The notes under the pieces: model-generated | The model's database searches: none | The model's input: only the letters and a program-made list of their open reading frames with translations | What the model was told of the DNA's origin: nothing | Program-made: the position numbers and the translations under genes | NCBI GenBank assembly: GCA_049970695.1 | Contig: JBMFML010000003.1 | Location: 62,001-126,000, forward strand | Source of the DNA: UBA285 sp049970695 | GTDB lineage: Archaea > Thermoproteota > Thermoprotei_A > Sulfolobales > Desulfurococcaceae | DNA: 64,000 nucleotides | Direction of reading: 5' to 3' | Shown here: piece after piece, positions 7,886 to 16,695 of the stretch | How positions within the stretch are numbered: position 1 is the stretch's first letter | Layout of the letters: the number at the start of each line of letters is the position of its first letter

Positions 7886-8248
7886 CTACTCTAAGAGCCA
7901 TTTAAGGCTAGCAAAACTGTTGCGTGAAACCCTGCCTCTGCCATCAAGCTCGGCCCCTTCTAGTGCCAGGAGCTTTTTCTTAAACTCGGGTCCAAGCCCC
8001 CTGTAACCGCCCAGGTCGCCCGTCGAGTAAACAACCCTGTGGCAAGGCACGACTACTAGGTCTTTATTTTCCGAGAGGCACTTTGCGACAAGCCTCGGCG
8101 ACGTGCTTAGCAATCGAGCTATTTCACCATAGCTAGTTACCCGCCCCAGTGGAATTAGCTGGACAAGCACGTAAACAGCAAGACACAAATCCCTGTACTT
8201 CGGAAACCTTGCAACTATCCTGCCGCCTCTTTCCTCAATAACCAGCAT
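7886..8248 (-). CDS. ogt: Methylated-DNA--protein-cysteine S-methyltransferase (Ogt)
   Basis: A 120-residue protein of the AGT/Ogt family that repairs O6-alkylguanine by moving the alkyl group to its own cysteine. The active-site motif P-C-H-R-V is at residues 68-72 with Cys69 as acceptor, and the DNA-reading helix (S-Y-G-E-I-A-R-L-L) precedes it. It lacks most of the N-terminal domain of longer Ogt proteins. The gene converges with the regulator at 7559-7879, and only 6 bases separate their stops. Confidence 0.93.
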   Translation of the reverse strand: MLVIEERGGRIVARFPKYRDLCLAVYVLVQLIPLGRVTSYGEIARLLSTSPRLVAKCLSENKDLVVVPCHRVVYSTGDLGGYRGLGPEFKKKLLALEGAELDGRGRVSRNSFASLKWLLE

Positions 8249-8276
8249 ACTGAAGCGCCTTCGCCGCTCTAAGCAG

Positions 8277-9179
8277 CTATTTACTCAACACGACTATCTT
8301 GCCCCGGCACTCGGGGCTACTAATGTTTTTTGCGACTGGCACGCACTTAGGAATCAATATGAAAATTACCGGCTTGCCCAGCTCTAGCTCTGAGAGGTAC
8401 TCGTAGTGGCTCATTCCCTTGGATACTATTAAGTCGGCCTCCTCAACAGCTTTTCTGGCCTCGCTGCCTATTTTATTTAAGTGTATAGTTGAGCATTTAC
8501 AGCCATAAGTTAAAACGTGGTCCAACAGTTTATCGAGCCCAATCTGTTGCACATCGCCAATGGTGACGTCGTTTTGAAATCCAGGCTCGTCCTTGACAAG
8601 CCCGTAGACAGCGTTACCCAGTTTCTTGATTTCGCGAATTAATAGCGTGTCGTACACGGCCTCACCAGCATTATCGAAGAGCCAGAGCACTTTCCTACCC
8701 CCCTTAAGGACTAAGTTGTAGAACTTCTCTGTATCGTCTACGCAATACTCATAACGCTCGACAACACTCGGGAGCAGCTCCAATGGGTTAACAGATTCGT
8801 GCCCTGCAACTCCAAGGTCTATTAGGTTCCCGATTGCCGACAACTTCACCAAGTACCTGAATCTAGCAAGCCCCTCTAGTTTCTGGGCGTGCTCCTCATG
8901 TATTTTCAAAGCCTCGAGAGCCAGGCTATTTAGTGCTTTTTTCACGCGACTATAGTATTCAGTTACAGACGGCAAGCTCTCAATTAGCGTATTGTACAGA
9001 TTTGTGGCAAGCTCTGTTAACTCGGTCTCGTAACTGAAGCTTTGGACGATTGCTGAGAGCATTCTCTTAGCCGCTTTAAGCTTCAACTCTTCATCAGCGC
9101 CCGAATTCTCAATTTCCTTGAGCCTAGTGCTCATTAAGCACCGCAAGCACTCAAACTGCGGCCTCACAGAACATCCCAA
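8277..9179 (-). CDS. DUF89 family protein (damage-control phosphatase-like)
   Basis: A 300-residue archaeal DUF89 protein. It begins with the C-x-x-C pair (Cys11, Cys14) typical of the archaeal subgroup. It has the metal-binding core F-D-N-A-G-E-A-V-Y-D-T near 167-178 and A-D-L-I-V-S-K-G-M-S-H-Y-E near 247-260. Family members are metal-dependent phosphatases acting on damaged or reactive phospho-metabolites; the substrate here is unknown. The gene ends 28 bases before ogt, so co-transcription is likely. Confidence 0.85.
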   Translation of the reverse strand: MGCSVRPQFECLRCLMSTRLKEIENSGADEELKLKAAKRMLSAIVQSFSYETELTELATNLYNTLIESLPSVTEYYSRVKKALNSLALEALKIHEEHAQKLEGLARFRYLVKLSAIGNLIDLGVAGHESVNPLELLPSVVERYEYCVDDTEKFYNLVLKGGRKVLWLFDNAGEAVYDTLLIREIKKLGNAVYGLVKDEPGFQNDVTIGDVQQIGLDKLLDHVLTYGCKCSTIHLNKIGSEARKAVEEADLIVSKGMSHYEYLSELELGKPVIFILIPKCVPVAKNISSPECRGKIVVLSK

Positions 9180-9283
9180 ATAACGCTTTTGGCTGGACTA
9201 TCTAAAGTATCAGAAAACGCATACCTCAAAGTATTTATATCACAATACCGCTAAAGGAATTAGCAGAACTCACGTGGTAAACG

Positions 9284-10234
9284 ATGAACGATAGCACGCT
9301 TAAGTCGAAGAACAACACTCCTTACTTCATTGACAGATATGGAAGGCGCGTTGACAGCTTAAGAATCAGCGTTACTTACAAGTGCAACTACAAGTGCATA
9401 TTTTGCCACTCCGAGGGCTTATTAACACCCATTTCTAAGGTAGACGTCTTTACCGCGGAGGACTACGGCTTTATAGCCAGAGTTTTGAGTCGTTATGGTG
9501 TTAAGTACTACAAGCTGACTGGTGGCGAGCCCCTTCTGAGAAGCGATATTGGCGATATCGTTGCTGCAATAAAGCCCTACGCCGAAGAAGTGTCTCTAGT
9601 CACAAATGGCTCTCTCCTACTTGAAAAAGCCAAGATACTCGCAGAAGCAGGAACTGACAGAATAAATGTGAGCCTCCACGCCCTTAGGAGAGAAATCTAC
9701 GAGTACATTACCGGGGGCTCTGGGCTACTTGATAGAGTCATTAAAGGCATTGACGAGGCTTTGAATTACGGCCTCAGAGTAAAGCTGAACTACCTCTTAA
9801 TGAAGTCCAACTTGGAAGACTTACCACGCATACTAGAATTCGCAGAAGCGAGAGGACTGAACGTGAGTATTATTGAGCTAGTGCCGCTTGGAGTCCCCCC
9901 CGAAGTATATGCCAGAGAGCATTACCCAGTTTCACCCATAGTCGAATACTTAGAGAAGATCAGCGTGAGCAAGTACGTAAGGGAGTTCCAAAATAGGCCG
10001 GTTTACGTCCTGAAGAGCGGTATAAAGGTTGAAGTAGTCATTGGGTACGGAAATAGGTATTTATGTAGCGCGTGTACGCGCATGAGGCTTACACCAGATG
10101 GCTGCTTCAAGACGTGCCTATACGTAGAAAAGCCCGCTACATGCATTACTGAAGCTGTTAAAAAGAGAAACGAAGAAGAGCTTGTAAGGCTTTTTAGAGA
10201 TGCTGTTTTGATGAGAAAGCCCTTCTTCATATAG
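9284..10234 (+). CDS. moaA: GTP 3',8-cyclase MoaA (molybdenum/tungsten cofactor step 1)
   Basis: A 316-residue radical SAM protein. Cys34, Cys38 and Cys41 (C-N-Y-K-C-I-F-C) bind the SAM cluster; Cys261, Cys264 and Cys278 bind the C-terminal substrate cluster. It converts GTP to the cyclic intermediate that MoaC turns into cyclic pyranopterin phosphate. The last residues are R-K-P-F-F-I, so the bacterial C-terminal Gly-Gly is absent. A TATA-like stretch (TATTTATAT, 9232-9240) lies about 45 bases upstream. The moaC gene starts 11 bases downstream. Confidence 0.93.
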   Translation: MNDSTLKSKNNTPYFIDRYGRRVDSLRISVTYKCNYKCIFCHSEGLLTPISKVDVFTAEDYGFIARVLSRYGVKYYKLTGGEPLLRSDIGDIVAAIKPYAEEVSLVTNGSLLLEKAKILAEAGTDRINVSLHALRREIYEYITGGSGLLDRVIKGIDEALNYGLRVKLNYLLMKSNLEDLPRILEFAEARGLNVSIIELVPLGVPPEVYAREHYPVSPIVEYLEKISVSKYVREFQNRPVYVLKSGIKVEVVIGYGNRYLCSACTRMRLTPDGCFKTCLYVEKPATCITEAVKKRNEEELVRLFRDAVLMRKPFFI

Positions 10235-10245
10235 GGCTGTGAACT

Positions 10246-10713
10246 TTGAGTGGCGTGAAAATGGTTGATATTACGAGCAAGGCAGAGTCGTATAGAGAGG
10301 CCAGAGCAGAGGGATTCATAAAGCTACGCCCAGAGACCATCGAGCGTATAAAGAACAAGCTTGTAGAAAAAGGAGACGTTTTTGCCGTTTCAGCTATTGC
10401 TGCCATAAACGCCGTTAAAATGACGCCGTACATATTGCCACTAACACACAACATACCGATTACCGGTGTTGACGTAAAGTTCGAAATAGTTGAAGGCAAA
10501 GGTGTTAAAGTAGAGGTAGTAGTTAGGACTACTGCAAAAACAGGCGTTGAAATGGAAGCACTTGTAGGCGTAGTTGCAGCGCTACTCAATATATGGGATA
10601 TGGTTAAGAAGTACGAGAAAGACGAGGCAGGACAATACCCGTATACCGCTATATCCGAAGTCAGGGTTGTAGAGAAGGTCAAGAGGGATTTCGGCAGTGA
10701 AAATAAGAATTAA
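10246..10713 (+). CDS. moaC: Cyclic pyranopterin monophosphate synthase MoaC
   Basis: A 155-residue MoaC: M-V-D-I-T-S-K near the start, L-P-L-T-H-N-I-P-I-T near 65-74, and the conserved V-E-M-E-A-L-V-G-V near 105. It acts right after MoaA to form cyclic pyranopterin phosphate. The TTG at 10246 and the ATG at 10261 are both possible starts; neither has a strong ribosome-binding site, and the ATG would give the usual archaeal N-terminus. It overlaps the next gene by 17 bases, indicating coupled translation. Confidence 0.93.
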   Translation: MSGVKMVDITSKAESYREARAEGFIKLRPETIERIKNKLVEKGDVFAVSAIAAINAVKMTPYILPLTHNIPITGVDVKFEIVEGKGVKVEVVVRTTAKTGVEMEALVGVVAALLNIWDMVKKYEKDEAGQYPYTAISEVRVVEKVKRDFGSENKN

Positions 10714-11404
10714 GGCCTACTCCGTGTTTAGAGACTATCTTGGTGACGAGGTCGAGCTCGAAACAGATCGCGCAGTAACGGTAGGAGAGCTGCTATTGCT
10801 AATCAGAGAGAAGTACCAAATACCGAATGAGTTGAAGCCCATCGTGATAGTCAACAATGCTATAGTTGGCGAGGATTACGTACTCGACAAAGACGTCCTA
10901 GTACACATAGCGCCGCCTTTCTCTGGCGGCGCCTCGAGAAACAGGTACATTAGTGTCAAGATCTTGAAAAGAGATGAACCGGTTGACTTTAACGCTATTG
11001 TGAACGAGCTCACCCAGAAAAATCCGGAGAGTGGTGCACTAGCGATGTTTATTGGATTTGTTAAAGGAATTGTGGATGGAGCGGTTGTGCATGAACTCGA
11101 GTACACGGCAATCGAAGACGTCGCCTTAAACTACATGGAGAAAATCGCCAGAGAAGAAGCCGAAAGGCACGAACTAGAGGCGGTTATTCTATGGCATAGA
11201 ATTGGGGGTCTAAGGCCTGGAGAGGTTACTATAATTATAGCCGCAACATCCAAGTCGCGAGAGGCAGCAATTAGGGGTATTGAAAGCGTCCTTGAAAGGG
11301 TGAAAAGAGAAGTACCAATATTCAAGCTCGAGAAGAGGAGTAATGGCGAATACTGGGTAATAGGCGATAGAACCCGCATACCTAGACAACCGAAAGAGCG
11401 GTAA
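10697..11404 (+). CDS. MoaD-MoaE fusion (molybdopterin synthase small and large subunits)
   Basis: Residues 1-78 are a complete MoaD ubiquitin-like domain ending in P-P-F-S-G-G (Gly77-Gly78). Residues 82-235 are a MoaE domain with the catalytic lysine region P-I-F-K210-L-E-K-R-S-N-G. Free MoaD must expose its C-terminal Gly-Gly to become a thiocarboxylate, but here the Gly-Gly is followed at once by Ala79 and MoaE. Processing at Gly78 or an unusual mechanism is therefore needed; the MoaX fusion of mycobacteria is known to be cleaved. Start is GTG, inside the end of moaC. Confidence 0.9.
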   Translation: MKIRIKAYSVFRDYLGDEVELETDRAVTVGELLLLIREKYQIPNELKPIVIVNNAIVGEDYVLDKDVLVHIAPPFSGGASRNRYISVKILKRDEPVDFNAIVNELTQKNPESGALAMFIGFVKGIVDGAVVHELEYTAIEDVALNYMEKIAREEAERHELEAVILWHRIGGLRPGEVTIIIAATSKSREAAIRGIESVLERVKREVPIFKLEKRSNGEYWVIGDRTRIPRQPKER

Positions 11405-11443
11405 CAGTAAGCAACGTGTTAGAAATTCTGCTCCTCGCACACG

Positions 11444-13807
11444 GTGACTCGAGTGAAGCGGTCCTCGAGTATAGCGCTGCTGCTAGTGATAAATGGGCTT
11501 GTCCAGGGAGTGGGTTTCCGGCCATTCATTAGTAGACTTGCGCTTAAACTAGGGCTGAAGGGTTATGTACGCAACGTTGGTGGTAGCGAAGTCGAAGTAT
11601 GGGTCGAAGGCGAAGAAGGCTCTGTCTGCGAGTTCCTAGCCGCTATTTACAGCGAAAAACCCCCTCCAGCACTCATAGAAAGTATATATGCCTCTATTGA
11701 AACGCCCCGAGGCTACCAGGACTTCTTCATTGAAAAGAGCACTTACGACCGCTACGCCGAGTCCATGATACCACCAGACTTTGCTGTTTGTAGCGAGTGC
11801 TTGCGTGAAGTCTTAGACCCCTCCAACAGGAGATATAGGTATCCGTTTAATTCGTGCGCCTGGTGTGGGCCGAGGTTCTCAATGATCTATAAAGTGCCAT
11901 ACGACCGAGACAATACAGCGATGTCTAAGTACGTGCTATGCGATGAGTGCCTGCGCGAATATTCGGATCCAAACGATGTGAGGAGATACCACGCGCAGGG
12001 AATAAGTTGTCCTCGAGACGGGCCACGACTAGAGCTCCTAGATAAGGACTTTAACAAAGTTGAATGCAGAGACCCTATTGCCGAAGCTGCGAAGCTCGTG
12101 GACGAGGGGTACATAGTAGCCATTAAAGGCGTAGGCGGCTACCATCTCGCCGCGCTTGCAACAAACGACGACGTTGTGCTAAAGCTCAGAACCAGGAAGA
12201 AGAGGCCTCGAAAACCCTTTGCAATTATGGGCTTGAACACAGAAGTCTTGAAAAAACTCGTTTACATGACTCAGAAGGACGAGGAATTACTAAACTCCCC
12301 ACAAGCCCCCATACTGCTGCTGCCAAAGAAACCCGACAGCCCGGTTTCGAGGTACGTTTCACCAGAACTCGCTCACGAAGGAGTTTTCGTCGCCTACACG
12401 CCTCTTCACTACCTACTCCTAATGGAAACTAGAGACAAATTCCTCATAATGACGAGTGGCAATGCTTCTGGAGAACCCATGTGTGCCGACGAAGAGTGTG
12501 CTAAGAAAAGGCTAGCTAACATAGCCGATTACTTCCTTGTCCACGACAGAGAGATTGTTAACAGAGTTGACGACAGCGTCTTGAGAAAGACTGGCGGGCA
12601 CTACGTGTTCTTGAGGAGAAGTAGAGGCTATGCACCAGCGTGGATTACGCTTCCAAGAGACCTGAGCGGCGAGTACATCGCTTTCGGCGGGGATCTGTCG
12701 TCAGCAGGCGCCATTGGTTTTAAGAATAGAGTTGTGCTAACTCAGTACATAGGCGACTTAGATAGCTTTGAAGCCCAAGGCGACTTAGTTAAGTACGTAG
12801 ATTTCCTCGTCAAGAACTACAGAATAGGTGAGACTTCCAAGCCTGTAGTAGTCGTGGACATGCATCCGAGACTGTACGCGAGAAGCGTTGGCCTAAAATA
12901 TGCAGCGTTGAAGTCGTGCCCGTACATCGAGGTACAGCACCACTATGCACACGTCCTTGGAGCGGCTTATGACAATGAGCTCGTAGGCGAAGTTGCAGGC
13001 CTTGCAATTGATGGCGTCGGCTGGGGCCTTGACGGAACAATATGGGGCGCCGAAATACTGCTATTCAATACCGAAGATTATGGATTTCGTCGAGCGGGCA
13101 CGATAAAGCAACTGCCAATTACAAGCGATGCCGACACGTATCAGCCGTTAAGAATAGCTTTTGCTTACTACGCGAAGAGGGGCTTTGAGTTTGAGGAAAT
13201 AGTAAAGTTCCTTCGGCTACAAGTCGACAGTACTAACGTGGCAAACCTCGTTGCTCCATACAGGCTCGCGAAACTGGGCAAGTACACGCTGGCCTCTAGC
13301 ACGGGCAGGCTACTCGATATGATTGCATCAATTCTAGAGCCCGAAATTACGAGAAGCTATGAAGGGGAGCCCGCGATATGGTTAGAAGCGCAAGCATATA
13401 GAGGCAGGGTAGTGCAATTGGACTACTATAAAATTAGACTTGAAAACGAACTGCGCACACTCGACTACGACGAAATGGTAGATGCCGTGGTGGAGTCTAG
13501 AAGTCTTTACGAGAAAGAAACCTTGGCGAGGAGCTTTTTGTACTGGTACGGGTATGCCTTAGGCGAGATGCTCGCCGAAGCCATAAAAGGCACGAAAGTA
13601 AGTGGCGTAGTAATCTCAGGCGGTGCAGCCGTAAACGAGTACATATATGCGGGTCTAGCCGATTCTGTTAAAGCGCTTGACCTCGTACCACTCCTCCCGC
13701 GCCGCATCCCACCGGGTGACGGTGGGCTCGCTTTTGGGCAAGTAATAGCAGCAGACCTAGCCATAAGGTCTGGCACCGCCTACGACGAGCTAAGGCGGAT
13801 TGAGTAA
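11444..13807 (+). CDS. hypF: Carbamoyltransferase HypF (hydrogenase maturation)
   Basis: A 787-residue HypF with the usual order: acylphosphatase domain (V-Q-G-V-G-F-R-P-F, 20-28), zinc fingers (110-195), YrdC-like domain (about 210-390) and a Kae1-like domain with H-H-Y-A-H near 500. It makes the thiocarboxamide that becomes the CN ligands of the NiFe site, which fits the nearby [NiFe] hydrogenase. The first zinc finger is complete (Cys116, 119, 138, 141). The second has Cys166, 169 and 189, but Asp192 replaces the last Cys. The start may be GTG 11444 or GTG 11453. Confidence 0.95.
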   Translation: MTRVKRSSSIALLLVINGLVQGVGFRPFISRLALKLGLKGYVRNVGGSEVEVWVEGEEGSVCEFLAAIYSEKPPPALIESIYASIETPRGYQDFFIEKSTYDRYAESMIPPDFAVCSECLREVLDPSNRRYRYPFNSCAWCGPRFSMIYKVPYDRDNTAMSKYVLCDECLREYSDPNDVRRYHAQGISCPRDGPRLELLDKDFNKVECRDPIAEAAKLVDEGYIVAIKGVGGYHLAALATNDDVVLKLRTRKKRPRKPFAIMGLNTEVLKKLVYMTQKDEELLNSPQAPILLLPKKPDSPVSRYVSPELAHEGVFVAYTPLHYLLLMETRDKFLIMTSGNASGEPMCADEECAKKRLANIADYFLVHDREIVNRVDDSVLRKTGGHYVFLRRSRGYAPAWITLPRDLSGEYIAFGGDLSSAGAIGFKNRVVLTQYIGDLDSFEAQGDLVKYVDFLVKNYRIGETSKPVVVVDMHPRLYARSVGLKYAALKSCPYIEVQHHYAHVLGAAYDNELVGEVAGLAIDGVGWGLDGTIWGAEILLFNTEDYGFRRAGTIKQLPITSDADTYQPLRIAFAYYAKRGFEFEEIVKFLRLQVDSTNVANLVAPYRLAKLGKYTLASSTGRLLDMIASILEPEITRSYEGEPAIWLEAQAYRGRVVQLDYYKIRLENELRTLDYDEMVDAVVESRSLYEKETLARSFLYWYGYALGEMLAEAIKGTKVSGVVISGGAAVNEYIYAGLADSVKALDLVPLLPRRIPPGDGGLAFGQVIAADLAIRSGTAYDELRRIE

Positions 13808-13913
13808 CCGGCCTTTTAAAGCTGGGGTTCAAAAGTAGGGTAACAACTACGCCCGGGTCACGTTTTTTAGCAGCGCTTAGCGACATGCAGATAAATACTG
13901 CGAGTAGGAGTAC

Positions 13914-14426
13914 TTGCTCGAGGGATTTTCGTTGAGCAGGCCTTGTTTCCAGATTATTGTAGTGAGTGACAGCGTTGCAGAGGGTTTACAAGAAGACATT
14001 AGTGGAGAGCTCGCAAAACGTGTACTGGCTGCTAAGGGCTTTTGCGTCAGCTCCAAAGTAGTTGTCAGAAACTCCTACAGGGAAATACTGAAAGCACTTA
14101 GAAGCGCAGAGTCTAGGGTCTTGGTGTTTCTCGGGGGCACGGGACCGGGTCCGCGAGATATCACAGTAGACGTTATTGAGAGGGTTTCGTGGAGGTGTTT
14201 ACCTGGATTTGGGGAAATCTTCAGGAAGCTAGCTTACGAGAAAATAGGAGGGCCGGCCATATTAACTAGAACTGCTCTCTGCGTACTTCACGACGGAAAA
14301 ATTGCAGTAGCATTACCGGGATCTCCCGATGCCGTGTCTCTCGGGCTGGATCTCTTAGCTCAAGTCGTAGAGCACCTGATCGAGGAGGTCGACAGGTTTG
14401 AAGGCCCGCACAAACTTCCGCGCTGA
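13914..14426 (+). CDS. moaB: MoaB/MogA-like molybdopterin adenylyltransferase family protein
   Basis: A 170-residue protein of the MoCF-binding fold. F-L-G-G-T-G-P-G-P-R-D-I-T (about 76-88) is the nucleotide/pterin-binding signature, and A-L-P-G-S-P-D-A-V (about 136-144) matches the second conserved motif. Such proteins adenylylate molybdopterin before metal insertion. The TTG at 13932 is an attractive alternative start, because GAGGG sits 8 bases before it. It overlaps the HAD hydrolase gene by 29 bases. Confidence 0.88.
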   Translation: MLEGFSLSRPCFQIIVVSDSVAEGLQEDISGELAKRVLAAKGFCVSSKVVVRNSYREILKALRSAESRVLVFLGGTGPGPRDITVDVIERVSWRCLPGFGEIFRKLAYEKIGGPAILTRTALCVLHDGKIAVALPGSPDAVSLGLDLLAQVVEHLIEEVDRFEGPHKLPR

Positions 14427-15135
14427 GCCGTGCGGCTATGCTGTTGGATTTGATATCTGGGGCACCCTGCTCGACCTAGAAAAGCTATTAGGGTTACTCG
14501 CAGAGCGGTTCTCTAAAGTTCTCGGAGAGGACAAGAACAAGGTCCTAAGCATTATTAACGAGACTCACAAAGAGGCAAGGGATCTGAGGAGGACGAGACC
14601 TCATTTAGGTCCACGAGAAATACTAGATATATCGCAGGGCATGCTCTCAGAGAGGTTGCGAGTGTCCAGGAGCACTTTATTCGAAGTCATGGTTAATGTA
14701 TTCAGCGAACCTGCGCAGGAGCTCCTCTACGAGGACACGTTGCCTGCACTAAGTGCACTTTATGAAAGGGGCGTGGTAATGGGCGTAATTGGAAATGTTC
14801 TCTTTTGGCCCAGTAGCCTGACGAGAAGGCTGCTAGAGGGCCTGGGAATAGCAAGTTACTTCAAAGCCATGCTCTTCTCGGACGAAGTTGGCTTTTCAAA
14901 GCCTGACCGCGAAATATTTATAGAGTTTTCCAGAGTTCTTGGACTTCCTCCAGGCAGGATAATTTATGTAGGCGACAACGTGGTCGAGGACGTCGGCGGG
15001 GCCTTATCAGCCGGCTTTATTGGAATACTCGTAAAAAGGAATAGCGGTAAAAAGATTTTCGTACCCGAGCTCAGAGCAGGGCTCATTAGTGACCTGAGGG
15101 AGCTGCTTGATGTCTGCACAAACGTGGATAGGTAG
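14398..15135 (+). CDS. HAD superfamily hydrolase
   Basis: A 245-residue HAD-like protein. Motif I is F-D-I-W-G-T-L-L-D (near residue 18), motif II is in V-I-G-N-V, motif III is F-S-K-P-D, and motif IV is V-G-D-N-V-V-E-D. The general-acid Asp of phosphatases is replaced by Trp in motif I, as in the haloacid-dehalogenase-like subgroup. The substrate is unknown. A strong GGAGGT lies about 10 bases before the TTG start, which supports the 29-base overlap with moaB. Confidence 0.85.
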   Translation: MKARTNFRAEPCGYAVGFDIWGTLLDLEKLLGLLAERFSKVLGEDKNKVLSIINETHKEARDLRRTRPHLGPREILDISQGMLSERLRVSRSTLFEVMVNVFSEPAQELLYEDTLPALSALYERGVVMGVIGNVLFWPSSLTRRLLEGLGIASYFKAMLFSDEVGFSKPDREIFIEFSRVLGLPPGRIIYVGDNVVEDVGGALSAGFIGILVKRNSGKKIFVPELRAGLISDLRELLDVCTNVDR

Positions 15136-15498
15136 ACCGCGATTGCTTCGCGCGAGATTCTGCCACGAGTCAGTAGCATAGATCTTGGTACTAAGAGCAT
15201 TGATATCTGCATACTTTGCGATGACAGAGTTTACTACGAGGAGAGCTATAACACTTTTAAACTCGCGGAAAAAACCCGCACATTCTTTTTCAAGGAACTT
15301 CTTAAGTTAAGGGAATTAAACTTGATGGCTTTGCCGTCCAGCTATGGCGTTGAAGTTATGCGTTTAACGGACATTCCACCTGCATCTTTGAAGGCTGATA
15401 TTACACCTTTGTTTCAAGAAAGGAGGAAATGGTCGGCGCCGCGAAGCGCGGAGTCCTGGGCGCCAGAATATACTATGTTATGGCAAAGTTTTCTATAA
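15136..15498 (+). pseudogene. Decayed N-terminal fragment of a DUF1464-like protein
   Basis: The frame is open from 15136 to the stop at 15496, with no usable start codon before S-I-D-L-G-T-K-S-I-D-I-C-I-L. It continues with a plausible ASKHA-type domain and then A-L-P-S-S-Y-G-V-E-V-M-R-L-T-D-I-P (about 15330-15380), which resembles the P-S-G-Y-G region of archaeal DUF1464 (kinase-like) proteins, usually about 330-350 residues. After that the sequence becomes unlike the family and stops. It lacks a proper start and about two thirds of the protein, so I call it a remnant. The family assignment is from memory of the motif. Confidence 0.5.
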
Positions 15499-15665
15499 CT
15501 AGAGGTCTCAGGGGTTTTTATATCCAGCATCACAAATTTGCCCTCAGTCTCTGTACACCGCAAAATAGCTTGCTTTAGCGCGAATCGCAGTGATATTTAG
15601 GCTTAAACAACGTACCGAGTCTATAGGGTGCATTGCGTGTTGCTGAAAAGCCGTGAGCCCGTTGG
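15499..15665. other. Intergenic stretch with no recognisable gene
   Basis: This gap between the gene fragment and the beta-RFAP synthase holds no convincing ORF or RNA. An AT-rich stretch near 15590-15610 (GATATTTAGGCTTAAAC) could be the promoter of the next gene. Confidence 0.4.
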
Positions 15666-16625
15666 GTGCTCAGGGCTATGCCTAAAAGAGTCGTCGTCGA
15701 GTCGCCCGCCCGCTTGCACTTCGGCGTGGTGAACCCATTCAATAACGAGTACAGGCTCTACGTATCGGCCGGAGTAGCTATTAGTAGACCTAAGACAAGG
15801 GTTGTTACATACCCGGATCGGGGCCTGCACATCGAGGGTTGCCGTAGCGAGGAGCTGTTAAAAAGACTTGAACCCCTTATAGACGCGCTGAAGCTCAAGA
15901 AAGGGCATGTTATTGTAGAAGAGTGCGCACCTACTCACGTGGGGCTTGGCTCGACTACGCAACTACTATTATCAGCAGCGCGAGCCCTGTTAATAGCTAA
16001 CGAAATCACAAACGTGAGCATAGTCGATATCGCTAAGCTACTCAAACTGGGCAGAGTTTCCGGTGTTGGAACCTATGTTCACATGTATGGCGGCTTTGTA
16101 GTAGACGCTGGAAGGAAACATCAAACGGACTTCCCCAAGCTGCTACTGAGACTTCCATTTCCGGAAGAGTGGAGGTTTGTTGTTATCATACCCAAGGGGA
16201 AGGGCCTCGACGAGCACCTCGAGTATCAGATATTTGAGACTGCCAGGCCTGCCGCGCCCGAAGTTGTTTGGCGTGCTTCGTTTATGCTGTTTCACGAATT
16301 AGTACCAGCAATTATCGAGCAAGACTTTGATGCCTTCTCTAAGGCTCTTTCAGAGCTTCAAAGAACGGTTGGTTTGATGTTTAGGGAGTACCAAGGAGGG
16401 GTCTTCGCACATTACTCGAACGTGGCTATAGATGCTCTTCTGAGCGCGGGGGTGGTGGGCGTGGGGCAGAGCTCTTGGGGCCCTGCCGTTTATGGCGTAG
16501 TGCGCGGTGCAGAGAGGGCACACAGCATTGCAAGTAGCATAAAGGCCCTGCTCAGCGATTCCGAAGTATTTGTAGCTGATCCTGATAACCGCGGAGCCGT
16601 CGTCAAAATAGAACTCGTTGACTAG
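15666..16625 (+). CDS. Beta-ribofuranosylaminobenzene 5'-phosphate synthase family protein (GHMP fold)
   Basis: A 319-residue GHMP-kinase-fold protein. The N-terminus has S-P-A-R-L-H-F-G-V-V-N-P, typical of beta-RFAP synthase, and the phosphate loop is V-G-L-G-S-T-T-Q near residue 98-105. The enzyme joins 4-hydroxybenzoate (or p-aminobenzoate) with PRPP in methanopterin-type C1 carrier synthesis. The GTG at 15666 and the ATG at 15678 are both possible starts; the ATG gives the usual N-terminus. Confidence 0.85.
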   Translation: MLRAMPKRVVVESPARLHFGVVNPFNNEYRLYVSAGVAISRPKTRVVTYPDRGLHIEGCRSEELLKRLEPLIDALKLKKGHVIVEECAPTHVGLGSTTQLLLSAARALLIANEITNVSIVDIAKLLKLGRVSGVGTYVHMYGGFVVDAGRKHQTDFPKLLLRLPFPEEWRFVVIIPKGKGLDEHLEYQIFETARPAAPEVVWRASFMLFHELVPAIIEQDFDAFSKALSELQRTVGLMFREYQGGVFAHYSNVAIDALLSAGVVGVGQSSWGPAVYGVVRGAERAHSIASSIKALLSDSEVFVADPDNRGAVVKIELVD

Positions 16626-16695
16626 AGTCAGCTAGGCCCGTCAATTCATCCCCTTGAGGTCATCCCTTCCAAGCTTCATCCTCATGTACTTAACC

